Shown piece after piece: positions 21,157-33,311 of a stretch of DNA of 64,000 nt. Source of the stretch: Apiosordaria backusii (Eukaryota; Ascomycota; Sordariomycetes; Sordariales; Lasiosphaeriaceae); contig JAUKTV010000022.1 in NCBI GenBank assembly GCA_030549205.1, positions 280,718 through 344,717 on the forward strand, in the 5' to 3' direction. Under the pieces are notes generated by a model. The model saw only the letters and a program-made list of their open reading frames with translations. It did no database searches and had not been told where the DNA came from. Each line of letters opens with the position of its first letter. Position 1 is the first letter of the stretch. The position numbers were made by a program, and so were the translations under genes.

Positions 21157-22861
21157 ATGACTCTCACGATACTGACCGATGATCAAATCTCGGAGCTGCT
21201 CTCCAACTTGACAAAAGAGGAGCTCGAGAGGTTTATGGGGGTGCTGAGGGGGGCGTTGCATGAGTATTCGACTGCTACCACTGTCCCTTCCTCTACTACT
21301 ACCAATGGGAAAGAAAATGTCGCCCCTGTGACGGCGGCGGAGATCCACCAACCGGAGAGGACGTCTATCAGCAGTAAAGCAACGGGGGCAACGACGTTGT
21401 TTATGCCTAGTTCTAGTTCTGTTGGGACAGGTATTAAAGGTATTGCAATCCCTACCCCCTTTTCGAAAATGGTCAGGGTTGGTGTGTGTGTGTATACTGA
21501 TATGGTGGTGTATAAAAGTCGTAACATTAACCTCCCCCTCTGCCAACCCTGAGCTCGACACCCCAAAAGAAAACATCAAACCCACCGGCGCGATTACATT
21601 GTTCTCGCCATATGGCACACCGCTGGGCTTCCTCCACGCTTCAACATTAACAGCTTTCCGCACGGCGTTGGCCTCACTTTTGTTGATATCCAAACGAGAC
21701 ACGAGCCATCTGAGAACAATAACCGTTTTTGGGACTGGTGCCCAGGCTTACTGGTAACCTTTTCTTAACCCCATTCATTCCCTCCTCCTTCCTGAACTGA
21801 CCACAGAACAGGCACATCCGCCTCACCCTCCTCCTCCTCGGCCCACACATCCACCAAATCAACATCCTCTCCCGCTCCTTCTCCCCCTCCGTCTCCTCCC
21901 TCCTCCGCTCTTTTGTAACCTCCCCCCACCGCTCAACAGAATCCTGGTCTCACACCCAGTTTTCGGTGTTAACCCCCGCGCACAATGAATACTCACGCCT
22001 ACTGGAAGAACAGCTGCTCGAAGCAGACGTGATAATCTGCTGCACGCCCTCCACCGTCCCCCTATGGGATGGAGCGATATTAACCACTCATGAAGGGAGG
22101 CAAAAGGGGAGGTTGATTGTAGCTATTGGGAGCTATGCGCCGCATATGCAGGAGATACCGCAGGAGGTGATATTCCAGGCGTTGAAGAGGCATCATGCTC
22201 ATGATGGAAAGGGCGGACATGGACATGGGAAGGGAAAGGGTTGGGGGGGCAGCATCATTTTCACTGGGGGCATAAGCATGCGGAGGAGGGCGGGGTGGTG
22301 GTGGTTGATACGTTGGATGGGGCGTTGAAGGAGGCGGGGGAGTTGATTGGCGCTGGGGTGAGGCCGGGGGAGTTGGTTGAGTATGTCTCATTTATGTCTG
22401 CTACTTTTGGAAAAAAAAAAAAAAAGAAAACTGACGGAGGGAATAGGTTGGGGGAGCTGGTGATGCTTGAGGATTATCATGAGCACCGTATCCATCACAG
22501 CCATCATCCCCATCCCCATCATCATCATCCTCATAGTCATCACCACAATGACAAGAAGGATGAGAAAGAAAACCAGCATAAGAATGGGAATGAGGCTGGG
22601 GTGGTTGGAGGAGAAGGGGAGGGGGATAAGGATAAGGAGAAGGATAAGGATAGGGAAGCGGGAGATAAGGATAAGGATAACGATAAAGAAGGTGATGACA
22701 AAGACCATCAACAACTCGCCAAATGGCTCGCAAAAGGAAACGTCATTTACAAAAGCGTCGGCCTGGGGCTGATGGATCTGTCAGTGGGGATGGAGATGGT
22801 GAAATTTGCCGGGGAGAAAAACGTGGGGAGCCGGGTTGAGGGTTCTAGGGGGACTTGTTGA
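21157..22861 (+). CDS. Ornithine cyclodeaminase / mu-crystallin family protein with His-rich insert; probable frameshift
   Basis: NAD(P)-binding family that includes ornithine cyclodeaminase and ketimine reductases; the substrate is not evident. Exons are 21157..21439, 21519..21753, 21812..22380 (with a frame change inside) and 22447..22861, giving about 500 residues. The start reads MTLTILTDDQISELLSNLTK. Family segments are GIKVVTLTSPSANPELD, GAITLFSPYGTPLGFLHAST, the dinucleotide-binding TITVFGTGAQAYWHIRL, ADVIICCTPSTVPLWDG, RLIVAIGSYAPHMQEIPQE, VVVVDTLDGALKEAGELI, and the C-terminal NVIYKSVGLGLMDLSVGME. The frame shifts at a run of seven G near 22229-22238: before it the frame is GHGHGKGKG, after it QHHFHWGHKHAEEGG. 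One missing base explains it. Exon 4 carries an unusual insert rich in His and then Lys/Asp. Confidence 0.8.
22480..22712 (+). repeat. Low-complexity His-rich then Lys/Asp-rich coding insert
   Basis: Within the OCD-family gene, between LGELVMLEDY and HQQLAKWLAKGNVIYK. It encodes a run with HHSHHPHPHHHHPHSHHH followed by DKDKEKDKDREAGDKDKD. The DNA is a CAT/CCC microsatellite and then a GATAAG-type repeat, so it probably grew by slippage. Confidence 0.8.
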
Positions 22862-23705
22862 CTTTGGGGTCGTTGGTGTATTGAATACCCCCCTCCCCTC
22901 CCCCCTTTGGGAAGACTGATGCGGGAGGGGGAGTAAGGTGGGAGAATATAGCGGGGTTGTTGGGGGGTTGCTGGTGATGACAAGGTAAGGGGTGTGTACA
23001 TACATACATACGTGAGGTATAGTACAGTACATACACACATACTCAAGATAGATAGATATATAAGAGGCGCATTATTCAAGAGTCCGCTTCAGTGTACTGT
23101 TATACATCTAGAAAGACGTTTTCATCGCGTTACAAAGACCATGTTGACGGATTATGAAGTGTCTGTTTAATGTCTACCGATGAGCTAGAGAGACACATGG
23201 AATTGGTGTCTTGACATAGCCCAAAAAATATAAAACGCACAAGTTATAAGGAACTGTTTCACAGACCTAGATAAAATTAAACGAAGATATGGAAATTCTT
23301 CCCAATGTCCATCACAGCCATTGAGCACAACTTGGGTCGATTACCTCGCACACACAGAGATCTCACATTGGCACGAACGACAAAAAATAAAAAAAAACAG
23401 AATCATACATGATGGATTCAGGTTTCTTATTGAGCTATCTAATACCCCCGCCTCCCCCCCCTTTTTGCTTTCCACAATTAACATTCCACCAACTTTCTTC
23501 CCGCGTGAGAAAAATGCAAATCGCTGTTCAGTGCTCACTAGTCCGAATCCGAATAAAACCCCTTGCTCTTGTTACTCTTCCATTATCCTTCTGATGATAC
23601 AAAAACTAATTAACCCGTTTTCCCTTTCCCCCACCACCTCCTCCGTTTCCTCCTTCTTCCGTGAACAATCTTACATTAACTCCTCCCCTATCCCCCCCCC
23701 CCCAC
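22862..23705. other. Convergent intergenic region with microsatellites
   Basis: No gene between the OCD and NUP145 stop codons. Contains CATACATACATACGTG (23000-23012), AGATAGATAGATATATA (23046-23062) and a C run near 23693-23703. Confidence 0.5.
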
Positions 23706-26700
23706 CTAAATACTCCCCAAAGCCTCCGCCCTCCTATACCGTCCCGCAACATCCCTCGGCAGCAATCCATACAACCTCGCCTCCCCACCCCTCACCCGAA
23801 TCAACTCCTCCGCCATATCCGCAATCGCCGCCTCCTGCCTCAAATCCCCATGCGTCATCCCCCTAAGCGCAACCAGCCCGTCAAAAAGCTGCTCGTCCAT
23901 CTTGTCCAGCTTCTCCCCCTTCTTCTTCTTCCTGCCCTCCGCCGTCGTCTGCAACCTCACCATCGGATACAGCAAATACACCACCGCCGCCCTGTCCCAA
24001 TCACTGATATTCTTCTTGACCTTAAACAACAACTGCGCATACGTCGCCAGCTTCTTGAAATCCCTCGCAATGACCAAATCCGGCCCAACCCTGTTGACAA
24101 ACGCCCTGTTCGCCTCGGTGTAATTCTTGGCCCAGACCAGCGCGAGGAATTCCTGGTGCGTCTCCCCCTTGGACCGATAATCCAACGCCTTGGCCTCCCA
24201 GATCCATGCCTCCGGCACCCCAAATCTCTTGAGGGCATTAAACGCGCTGTTGGGGTTGCGAGGGGCACCAACCAACCCGGCATGTCTCCCTAGATGATCC
24301 CTCAGCCCATGCTCCCTGGCCCCAGCATCCGACAGCTGCAAGAGCACAAAAGAAGCTGGAATCCAATGCCCTTGCGCAGTCAACGCAGCCGCAAACCCCA
24401 AGCTGGCCATATCCAGCTTCTCCACATCATCCTCCCCAAAGTTCACCTTCCCGCTCGCGTGGATAGCCCTGGTCATCAGCCACCCAAGTCTCGAATCACT
24501 CCAGTCAAACTCCTGGTTGGCATACGCCTTCAGCAGCGACCAAAGCGGGCTACCCGGCTCCGGCTCCCGATCTTGTTCAATATCCGCCTGAAAAGCCCGA
24601 ATAGCCTCCGCGACATTGGGCCCGCCCTCCTTAGCACCAGCAGAGTAAAAAAGCCTCAGCCCAAAAGCCTGCGTCCAGTCCAGCCCAAACCGCTGAGAAA
24701 TCGTAAAAGAACTCGCCCTGCTTTCAATAGGCGCGTCCTTGACACCGGGACAGACACAAGCGTTGCCAGCCAAAAGTTCGTAGATCGCTCGGATGGGCTC
24801 TGAAATCTCAGACAACACGCCCGACTCCCTCCAATCCCTCAACTGGGCCTTGATATCCTGCTGCTGACTCCCAATCCCCGCCACGAGCACAGCAAGCCTC
24901 ATATCTCTCCCCTTGACCAGGTTCGCACACGCCTCCGGCACCAAATTTCCAGCCAGGCAAACAATCGCCTTCTCCTCCGCCGACTCTGCCCTCGCAAGCG
25001 CATTCCTCGACGATTCCACCACCAACTGCCTCCAAAACCCAGGCAGCCCAAACCCGTTGTCGTCAAAAAGCAAAGATGCCAGCTCCCAAACCGCATCACC
25101 CTGGGCCAACTTCTTAAACTCGGGTCCCGAGTCTCCTTGATAGCCCGAGGCGGTGTCGATATATTGCTGAAGCTGAGCCAGCACCTTGGGGTTGACTTGC
25201 GCCTCCCCGCCAGGAGTGATAGATCCGTCAACAGCCTGCAGGCTGGCCTCGCCGTCGTGAGCCGTAACGAGAACCCCGTCGGGGCCCCAATTGGGCCGAG
25301 GAACCGACTGAGTCTCCTCGTCTTCAACCTTGGGACGCGTTTGGTATGGCCACTGTAAAACAAGAAAAAATGTCAGAAAACTTTTTTATTCATTATACAT
25401 AGAATTACAAAACCGATGATGCAATTTTTGGGTAGAGGTAAACAAGAATGTGAGTGTGTGTGCAGAAAAAGCTAGGAGACAAGCGGAACACCGACCTTCA
25501 CGAAACCCTTTGCCGGCGATGCCTGCAAGGACTGAGTCGGTCCGCCTTTCGTCTGCTGAAACAGCGACTTCATCAAATCCAGACTGGTCGCAAACCCCTC
25601 GTCGTTATTATCCACCGCCACGTCCTTGGGCGCCGGACTCCCGCGATCCTTCATATCCCAAACCGCCCCCGTCTCGTTGAGCTCCCGCAGAGTGGCCCGA
25701 TCCACCGTCCTGGGCGCCCGCACGCTCGCCTGCAAAATCTGTGTCCAATCATCACCACCAGCAACCTCAATCTTTGTCGGGGCTGTCGACTTCTTGAGCG
25801 CTCGCATTTGTGCTCTCAGAATGCCAGCAGGAACCTCGGCGTTATTGTCATCATAACGCGAGAGCTGGAAATCGTCTTGGGCGCCGTCGACTGAGCCCTG
25901 CTCATACGAGTCGTCATAGGCTTCGAGCTGGTAGTCATCGGGTCCGTCAGCCATGCTTTCATCTTCAGGCCACTCCCGTGATGGTATGGGGGTGTCAGCG
26001 TCCAGGGGCTCATGAGGTGGCGTACCCTGGTGGTGAGCGACATCAGAGTCGTCTTCATCATCGAACATGGCGGCTTCTTCGTCGTCAAAGGCACCGGGCA
26101 GAGTGCGGCGGCTGCGCTTGAACTCAAATGTGTCGTCGGGATCAACGGGGGACGTAGACGAGGCCTCGATAACCGGGCTCGGAATCTGTTCGACGTCATG
26201 CTGAACAACTCGCTGGACAGCCTGTGCAGGCTGGCGCACAACTGCTTCCTCCTCATACTCGTCATCAGAGTCATCATCGTCCAGACCATAAGTTGTGAAG
26301 TGCTCCACAGAGAACTGCCAGACACCAGTCTCTGGGTCGTAGTGCTCAAAGGTCGTATCGGGGATAGTCTTAAGCTTCTGAATGTGCTTTTCAAGACGGC
26401 GGCCACTGACGTCCCGTCCACCACGAGGCCAAGAATGCTCCAGTGAGATCAGCGCAGGGACGTTCAGCCCCTTGCCGACGGGTGGCTTCTTCGCTGCGAT
26501 GGGATATACGGTGGCCGAGCGGGGGACCAAGATGACGATGTTATCGACAATCTCATCCACGTTAATGTTGCTGAGGTCGACAGGAACCTTGAACTGAACA
26601 TTGCCAACATGCACGCGGCCCACCGTAAAGTCCACAACCTTTTGGCGCTGCATCCTGTTCATGGCGCGTAGCTCCTCGAGCGAAGGGCTCATCCAGTACT

Positions 26701-29508
26701 CACCAGGCTCCTCAACGCCAGAAGTCGGGGAGCTGGGAGCCTTGGCAGGCTGCACAGCCCGAGCAGCTTGAGGAGAATCTTCCTCGTGGACGATGGCAAG
26801 CTCATTACCCTTGACTTGCACCATCTCGGGAGCAGCTGTGACAGGGGAGGCCTTGCTGCCGTTGGTGCCGTTGGTGCTGGAACGGATGGAAGGTTTCAGA
26901 TAACCAAGATTGTCACTCTCGGTGCCGTCAGTAATCGCGGCTTGGGCACTCTCGCCGTTGTTGGGGCTATCGGCGGTGCTGGTGTCAAAGCTGACCCTCT
27001 TGGCCAACTTCCGAGCGCCGCTGACATCTTCCTGAGCTTGCTTCTTGTCGCTGGTGTTGAAAAGATCACTGCGCATGTCCTTGTTGATAATCAACTTCTT
27101 GTTGCTGGAGCTCCCGAGAAGACGCATGCTAGAGTTGGCCGAGAAAGCACCAGGCTGCAGGATGCTGTCTTCGACGTTGAAGCTCCGACGCAGGTTGCTA
27201 GCAGAGATGCTCTTGCTCAACCCGCGGTTGACGCTGCTGGCCAAAAGGCTTTGTCCAAGACCACCGGGGGTGCTAGAAATGCTCGAGGGCGTAGCAGGAG
27301 AGCCATAGGCGCTGTACGAGAAGCCGTAGCCTCTCTTCTGAGGGGTAACAAAGCGGGACGCATTCGCAGGACTGAGCTTGTACATGGGCAAGATCGAACG
27401 GCTCTTAGCCTTGGGCTTGCCACCCAAAGGTGTTGCCAACGGTCCGGGGTTGGTCACCTTGTCGTCACTGAGCCCCGAAAACAACGTGGCTGCGCCATAG
27501 GCGGAAAGATCATTGATGCTGGTTGACAAGCCCTGTTGCTGCTGCTGTTGTTGGGAAGCACCGAGCAGAGAGTTGCCCAAGCCGAGCTGGGGTTGCGACT
27601 GGGCAGAAGCGCCAAACAACGATCCAGCCTGGGGCTGGGCGGATGCACCAAAGAGACCGCCACCAGTCGTGGTGCTGCCCCCGAAAAGTGACGGCTTTGG
27701 CTGGTTGTTCTGGGCTAGGCCGCCGCCGAACAGACCACCACCAGCTTGCTGTTGAGTCTGGGTATTTGTTCCCAGACCACCGAAGCCACCCGTGGTTCCA
27801 GTGCCTCCGCCAAACAGTGATCCAGTAGCAGCTGGCTTGGCCCCAAAAAGACCTCCAGTAGCTGCTGGTTGAGCCGCAGCTCCGCCAAATCCTGTACCAG
27901 CAGTGGTCGTCCCTGCACCGCCTCCAAATAGAGAGGTTGTCCCTTGTGTAGCCGTTGTCGTACCTCCACCAAACAGAGAGCCAGTAGCAGGTTTAGCTTG
28001 GGCGCCCCCAAAGAGACCACCTCCAGTAGCAGCGGGCTGAGCTGCAGCTGTGCCAAACCCGCCGAAGCCCGTAGCGGCTGGTTGTTGCTGTTGCTGCTGA
28101 GCACCGCCGAAGAGACCGCCGCCGGTTGTATTACTTTGTTGCTGAGCGCCTCCGAAGAGTGAACCGCCGGTACCAGTAGTAGCAGTGGCCCCGAAGCCAG
28201 TACCGGCAGTGGTAGTACCAGTTCCAAAGCTGAAGCCAGAGGCAGGCTTCGCAGCAGTTGCCGCATTGTTGCCGAAAAGACCACCACCAGTAGTAGCGGC
28301 TCCAGTGCCGAAGCCAGTGCCAGTTGTTGTTCCAGTGGTGCCAAAGCCACCACCGCCGCCTCCGAAGAGACTGCCACCTGTAGCAGCAGGTTGCGCAGGG
28401 GTAGTTCCAAACATACCGCCGGTCGTTGTTGCAGGTTTAGCACCGAAGAGACTGCCGCCACCAAAACCAGTAGACGTGGCAGCAGGAGTTGTTGTTGCTG
28501 CTCCAAAACCTCCTCCTGTTCCAGCACCACCAAACAAGCTCCCTCCCGTGGTAGCACCCGAACCGAAGCCACCGCCAGTAGTTGTACCGGTACTGCCAAA
28601 ACCCCCAAAGTTGGTATTTCCAAAGGTCGCCCCGGTAGCACCTCCAGATTTCCGACCCTGGTTATAGTCGGCCAACCGAAGTTCCTCGGCAGACCAGCGC
28701 TTGTAGGCATCCATGAACATAACATTCTGGAATGAGTTGCTCTGGGTCGGGTTGTTGGGTTCCTTTTCTACCAAAGGGGAGAAGGCAACGACAGCTGTCC
28801 CTGGAGCATCGCCGGTATTGGTGCCAATCCCGGGGTTGTTCGTCGCGCCGAAGCCGGTTCCTGTGGTGGTTGTGCCTCCGCCGCCGAAAAGGCTGCCGCC
28901 AGTCGCCCCGGAGCCGAAAGTCGTCCCTGTGCCACCAAAGCCAGTTGTGGCAGGCTTGGCTGCGCCGAACAGTGATGATCCACCTCCACCGCCAAAGGGT
29001 GTTGATGTGGTGGCAGTATTGGCAGTGTTTCCGAAGCCGAAGCCTGTGTTGCCAGCGGTGGCAGTCGTGCTTCCAAAGAGGCTCCCGCCGCTGGTGCTGG
29101 CTGGTGTGCCGAATGTTGGCTTCGCGGCGCCGAAACCACCGCCTCCAAAAGCACCCCCGGTGGTATTTGTGCCAAAGCCGCCACCAGTACCGCTACCGAA
29201 GAGGCTGCCGCCGGTGGTGCCGGGCGCAGCATTGGTGTTCGCTCCGAAGCCTGTGCCTGTGCCAAACCCTAGTGTAAGAAGAGTCAGTAATCAGTCGCGT
29301 TCTCCGGAAAGCCATTGCCGGACGTGTGCCAGCTTGATGAAGCGTCGATCGATGTCGCAATGGAGAGTCGTCCCCGAAGAAGTCGAAAAAGCCGATGATA
29401 CGTACCTGAAGTCGTGTTGTTTGTAGCACCGAAACCGCCAAATGTTGACCCGGTGGTATTATTATTCTGGCCGAAGCCGCCGCCGCCGCCGAAGCCGCCG
29501 AACGCCAT
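23706..29508 (-). CDS. nup145: Nucleoporin NUP145 / Nup98-Nup96 precursor
   Basis: One precursor for two nuclear pore proteins, 1840 residues. Exons are complement(29406..29508), complement(25496..29268) and complement(23706..25352). The N-terminal half is FG/GLFG repeats, starting MAFGGFGGGGGFGQNNNTTG. These are broken at about residues 205-240 by a GLEBS-like motif (FMDAYKRWSAEELRLADYNQ), the Gle2/Rae1 binding site. Residues about 885-1033 form the autoproteolytic domain: EYWMSPSLEELRAMNRMQRQ, VGRVHVGNVQFKVPVDLSNI and a predicted cleavage site HF/TTYGL at H1024-F1025-T1026. The remainder is the Nup96 (Nup145C) part, with FEFKRSRRTLPGAFDDEEAA, then PNWGPDGVLVTAHDGE and an all-helical domain to the end. 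Nup96 joins the Y-complex scaffold; Nup98 forms the permeability barrier. The 143-nt second intron is phase 0. Confidence 0.94.
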
Positions 29509-31270
29509 CGCCGTGGTGGTGATCGATGTCGCGCAGTGGCAGGCAGACGAAAATGTTGTGTTGTTGTTGGATTGACTAAATGGAGGTTGGCTGTCCTCAG
29601 TCGCGCGAGATGGCCAAGTATTTCGTTGTTGCCGATGATTATTGTTCTTGTTGTTGTCGAATCAAATAGATAGAGTCGACAACCAACTTGAAAAAAAAAT
29701 CGCGAGGCAGGGACTGGTGTCTGCCGGTGCTCGCTCTGCGCGTAACGTGATGGATGTTATTTTCCCCCGAACAAGAAAAAAATGAATAGTCCCGAAATCC
29801 CTTGTACACAATGAGATAAAGGAAAATCAATAAGGCAGGTTTCAGATGTTGACCTGCACTGTCGGGGTGAAAGGTAAAAAGAAAATGGGCGACCTTGTTT
29901 TCTCAGACCCTTGTGGTTGTGGTTGTGGTCGTGACAGGCGCGATGGAGAATGAAGTTGGCAAGCTCGCGAAAGAGTTCCGCTCTTTCCCTCTGCCTGGCC
30001 CGTGGCCCGACCTTTCTCTTTCCTAGTGTAGCCCAATGAGTGGGGCAAAGAGCTCAGGTTTGACCAGTCAGATGAAAGAGAGAGCCCTGGGTGAGCCGTG
30101 CGTCACCTGCGAAAAAAAGTGGCAGGGGGTCGCAGCTTTTTTGACAGAACACACGGACCAGTTATCAAGCACCCAGGATCAAACTACGGATTTGTCTCTC
30201 TTGTCTTCAGTTCAACATGCTGCTTTGATGAGCAGAGAACAAGAGCACAGTCTCTACTGCGTATCCCTCGATATCTTATTTATCCCCCCATTTCCTCGCT
30301 CCTCGCTATCCCGCTTATCAACCATCTCTTCTAGTCCATCACGTGTGCCCGCGCAATATGCCAGCCAAATGCCCAATTCCCCCCTCTGATTGGCCCAGTA
30401 GCTCCAAGCTTAGTAATTCGACTTTCTGCCTTGCAGCCATTGACAGCACTTGACAACGTTTCCTGCGAATCATTGACTCCTCCAAGTGAAATAATTGGAT
30501 GCCTTGCTATCTTTCACGTTTTAGAATTTACCCCTGATGAATCACACAAGAGCATTTTTCTTTGCTGTATGATTCTATCCAGTCATGCCACTTAAAGACT
30601 ATAAACCCCCCGGACACTTGCGCCTTTGTTCCTTGGTGACTGCTCTCTCTTCACGAAAGGATCAGATAACTTAAGATGCCTCCACGTATAACAGATTTCA
30701 TTGTGTTGCATGCACATATGTCATATTTCACCTCTCGTATACATAACATCGTTCGTTACCTTCAACTAGCAACCCCCCCCCCACGTCAATAACCTCCAAG
30801 GAACACGCCAACAACCTTCGCCATTCTTTCACAGGGCACCCACCCGCCTTTGAAACCATCATTTTTATAGATCGAAAAAAACCATACAATCTGCATTTCT
30901 GACACTTTTACACCTGTCCTGCCTGTCTCATCTGTGTCATGGTGGAAGCTTCACATAATCACACCGAGAACTAGTATAGTGATACCCACATTGAAAAAAA
31001 AGCTCAAGTTCCAAGATAGAAGAGAGAAGAAGAAAATAAAAAAAGAGGTAAATAAATCATCCATCCATCCACCACATCCGCTTTCACCCTCTCCGCCCTC
31101 CACCCTCCACCCACTCTCATGTTTTCTCCTCGCTCACCACCAAAACCTAACAATGGAATATACTGCCTCTCACCCCTAGCAAAATCTGAGTCTTCCATTA
31201 CCCGCCTTCGTTTCGCTGCCCCCTTTTCCCCATATATCATCACCTCACTCCTTCGTGTACCCCCCCCCCC
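29509..31270. other. Intergenic, 1.76 kb: NUP145 promoter and epsin 3' side
   Basis: No supported gene. The left part must hold the NUP145 promoter (minus strand). The small frames at 30036-30389 and 30934-31179 have no family match. C runs occur at 30774-30782 and 31260-31270. Confidence 0.45.
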
Positions 31271-31971
31271 TTAAAACTGAATCAAATCCCCCTGCCCCTG
31301 CTGCTGCTGTTGCTGCTGCCTCTGCGCAAAAGGGTTATTCACCCCTCCTCCAACACCCCCAAACGCTCCTGGTCCCGTAGCAGCCGGCGCCTGCTGCCCA
31401 CCATACGACACTGTAGGCATCCCAGTAAATTGCTGTCTCAAAAACGGGTTACTCCCCGTTGCATCCGCCGTAACTCTACCCAGCCCTGCACCAGCGCTGT
31501 TCACAAAAACTCCCGGAGCCGTGTGCTGCGCCGGAATACGCAAGTTACCCGTATTGCCGAACGTATCCAGACCCTCACCCGTAGCCAGCAACGCGTTAAG
31601 CCTTGCCTCGTGCTCCGTCATCTCCCTCTGGGGTTGCTGCTGCTGTTGCTGCTGCTGGGGTGGTTGGACTTGGAACGAGGGCTGAGACTGGAACTGCGGC
31701 TGGGACTGGGCGGCGGGTTGCGAGGTGAATGAGCTGAAAGTGGAAAGTGTCTTTTGCTCGGGGAGACTGCCGAGCGAGGAGGTGGCTTTGAACGCGGAGG
31801 ATGGTCGCTGCGCAAAGGGGTTGTTGGAGCCTGTGGGTGTAGGCTTTAAGGATTGCAAGCCAGTGCTGTTGTTGCTGGCCCAGGGGTTGTTGCTGCCTGG
31901 CTGGAGGGTGGGTTCTTGAATCTGTGGTGTCAAGAACTGCTGCTGCTGCTGTGTCTGTTGTTGCTGGAATG

Positions 31972-32002
<31 letters not shown>

Positions 32003-33311
32003 GAGATATGGGTTATAGCCTGTCGGTTGGGGCTGGAAGGCCTGCTGCTGCTGCTGTTGACCATATGGGTCGAAAGCATTTGGCTGCTGGCCAAATCCGT
32101 TGGAGAAGCCATTCTGATATCCAGTTGGCTGAGGTTGCTGAACCCCATACCCGGTATAGGCAGCTTGTACATAGCCCGTTGGCTGCATCTGCATCTGGTT
32201 CTGGTCGATCGGGTTGGCAAAAAAGTCAACCGCGCTCCCTTGCTGATAGCCCTGGTTGAATCCGGTGAACTGAGGTTGAGCCGTTGGCGTCGGTGTGTCG
32301 TCGAAGAGAGCCGCAGCATTGGTCGACTCCAGTTCCCGTCGCCGTCTTTCCTCTTCCTCCTTGCTGAGCTTGATCGCCTTGGCCAAATCGTCGTCATCCT
32401 CATCTGCATTCCGGCTCTCGCGCTTTTTCCTATCCTCCTCCTCTTGAAACTTGCTAGCCTCAATCGCCAGCTTATACTCAGCATCCTCTTCATCGGTGGG
32501 CTGCCGTCGCTCGCGGCGGGGCTGCCGCTCTTCCCTGCTCTGCTGGGGGCCGTATTCCTCGAGGCCGTTGACACGGGACTTCCAGATCCTTCTATCGGTT
32601 CGCTCGTTTCGCAATCTCTCCTCGTCGGCGATCAGCGCCGACAGCTCCTTTGCGGCAATTCGAACTAGCAAATCCACGTCAGTCAACCCTTCCTCAGCAA
32701 ACAAAAGAGACGTCTTCAATGCCCACCGTTTGCTCCAACGTCCTTGCCCTCCTCATCAATGTAGATAAACTCGCGCAGCGTTTTGATGATGAAGATGTTC
32801 TGCTTGGCCCACGTCACAACCAGCTCGGAGCCCTCGTGCAGGCAATAGTCCATAACCTTGAGAGCCTTGAGCACGTGTCGCCAGTTCTTGCCCTTGTCGT
32901 TAAGCCGCTTGTCGAGCATGTCCATAATCTCGTAGAACTCTGTTGACCTATTTGGTGGGTGGCGGGCTGCGTCAGCAAAATTGTTGGACTTGGAGACACC
33001 TGTGCTCGTGAGCCGGCCGGCACCGGTGAGGTTGCGTATGCACTCACGAATTGTACGTCAACTGAGCGATCTCGCTCATCTGCGTCCCTGTCGGTCCCCA
33101 TGGGTCATTGCTGGTCGCTGGTTTGTCCGGCAGTTAGCAAAAGCCCCTTGATTTTTCTCGCGATTCGATTGCGCGCATGATACGGCGCAGCTGGGGACGT
33201 TTGACGTCTTGTTCCTTATGACGGAGGAGGGAACCCACCTTCGCGCACCTTGACCTGGACGCTGGAATAACCCTTGGTGACATTCTTGACGCTGCGAATG
33301 ACTTTCGACAT
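31271..33311 (-). CDS. Epsin (ENTH-domain endocytic adaptor, ENT1/2-like)
   Basis: Binds PIP2 at the plasma membrane and links ubiquitinated cargo to clathrin. Exons are complement(33239..33311), (33048..33117), (32727..32947) and (31271..32664), giving 585 residues. The ENTH domain starts MSKVIRSVKNVTKGYSSVQV and continues SNDPWGPTGTQMSEIAQLTY, then STEFYEIMDMLDKRLNDKGK, NWRHVLKALKVMDYCLHEGS and NVRIAAKELSALIADEERLR. Two ubiquitin-interacting motifs follow (EEDAEYKLAIEASKFQEEED and DDDLAKAIKLSKEEEERRRR). The C-terminal half is a long Gln-rich stretch with NPF motifs (SNNPFAQR, NNPFAQRQ), the EH-domain ligands. The last residues, DLIQF, resemble a terminal clathrin box. Splice phases agree at all three junctions. 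Confidence 0.95.

Noticed and set aside
22187..22500. CRISPR-like or regulatory repeats at His codon runs
   Set aside because: CAT and GATAAG microsatellites inside a coding exon; the spacing is not regular and there are no spacers.
27715..29265. Frames of 336 and 165 codons within NUP145
   Set aside because: Shadows of the repetitive FG-coding DNA in other frames (Leu/Val/Ala-rich).
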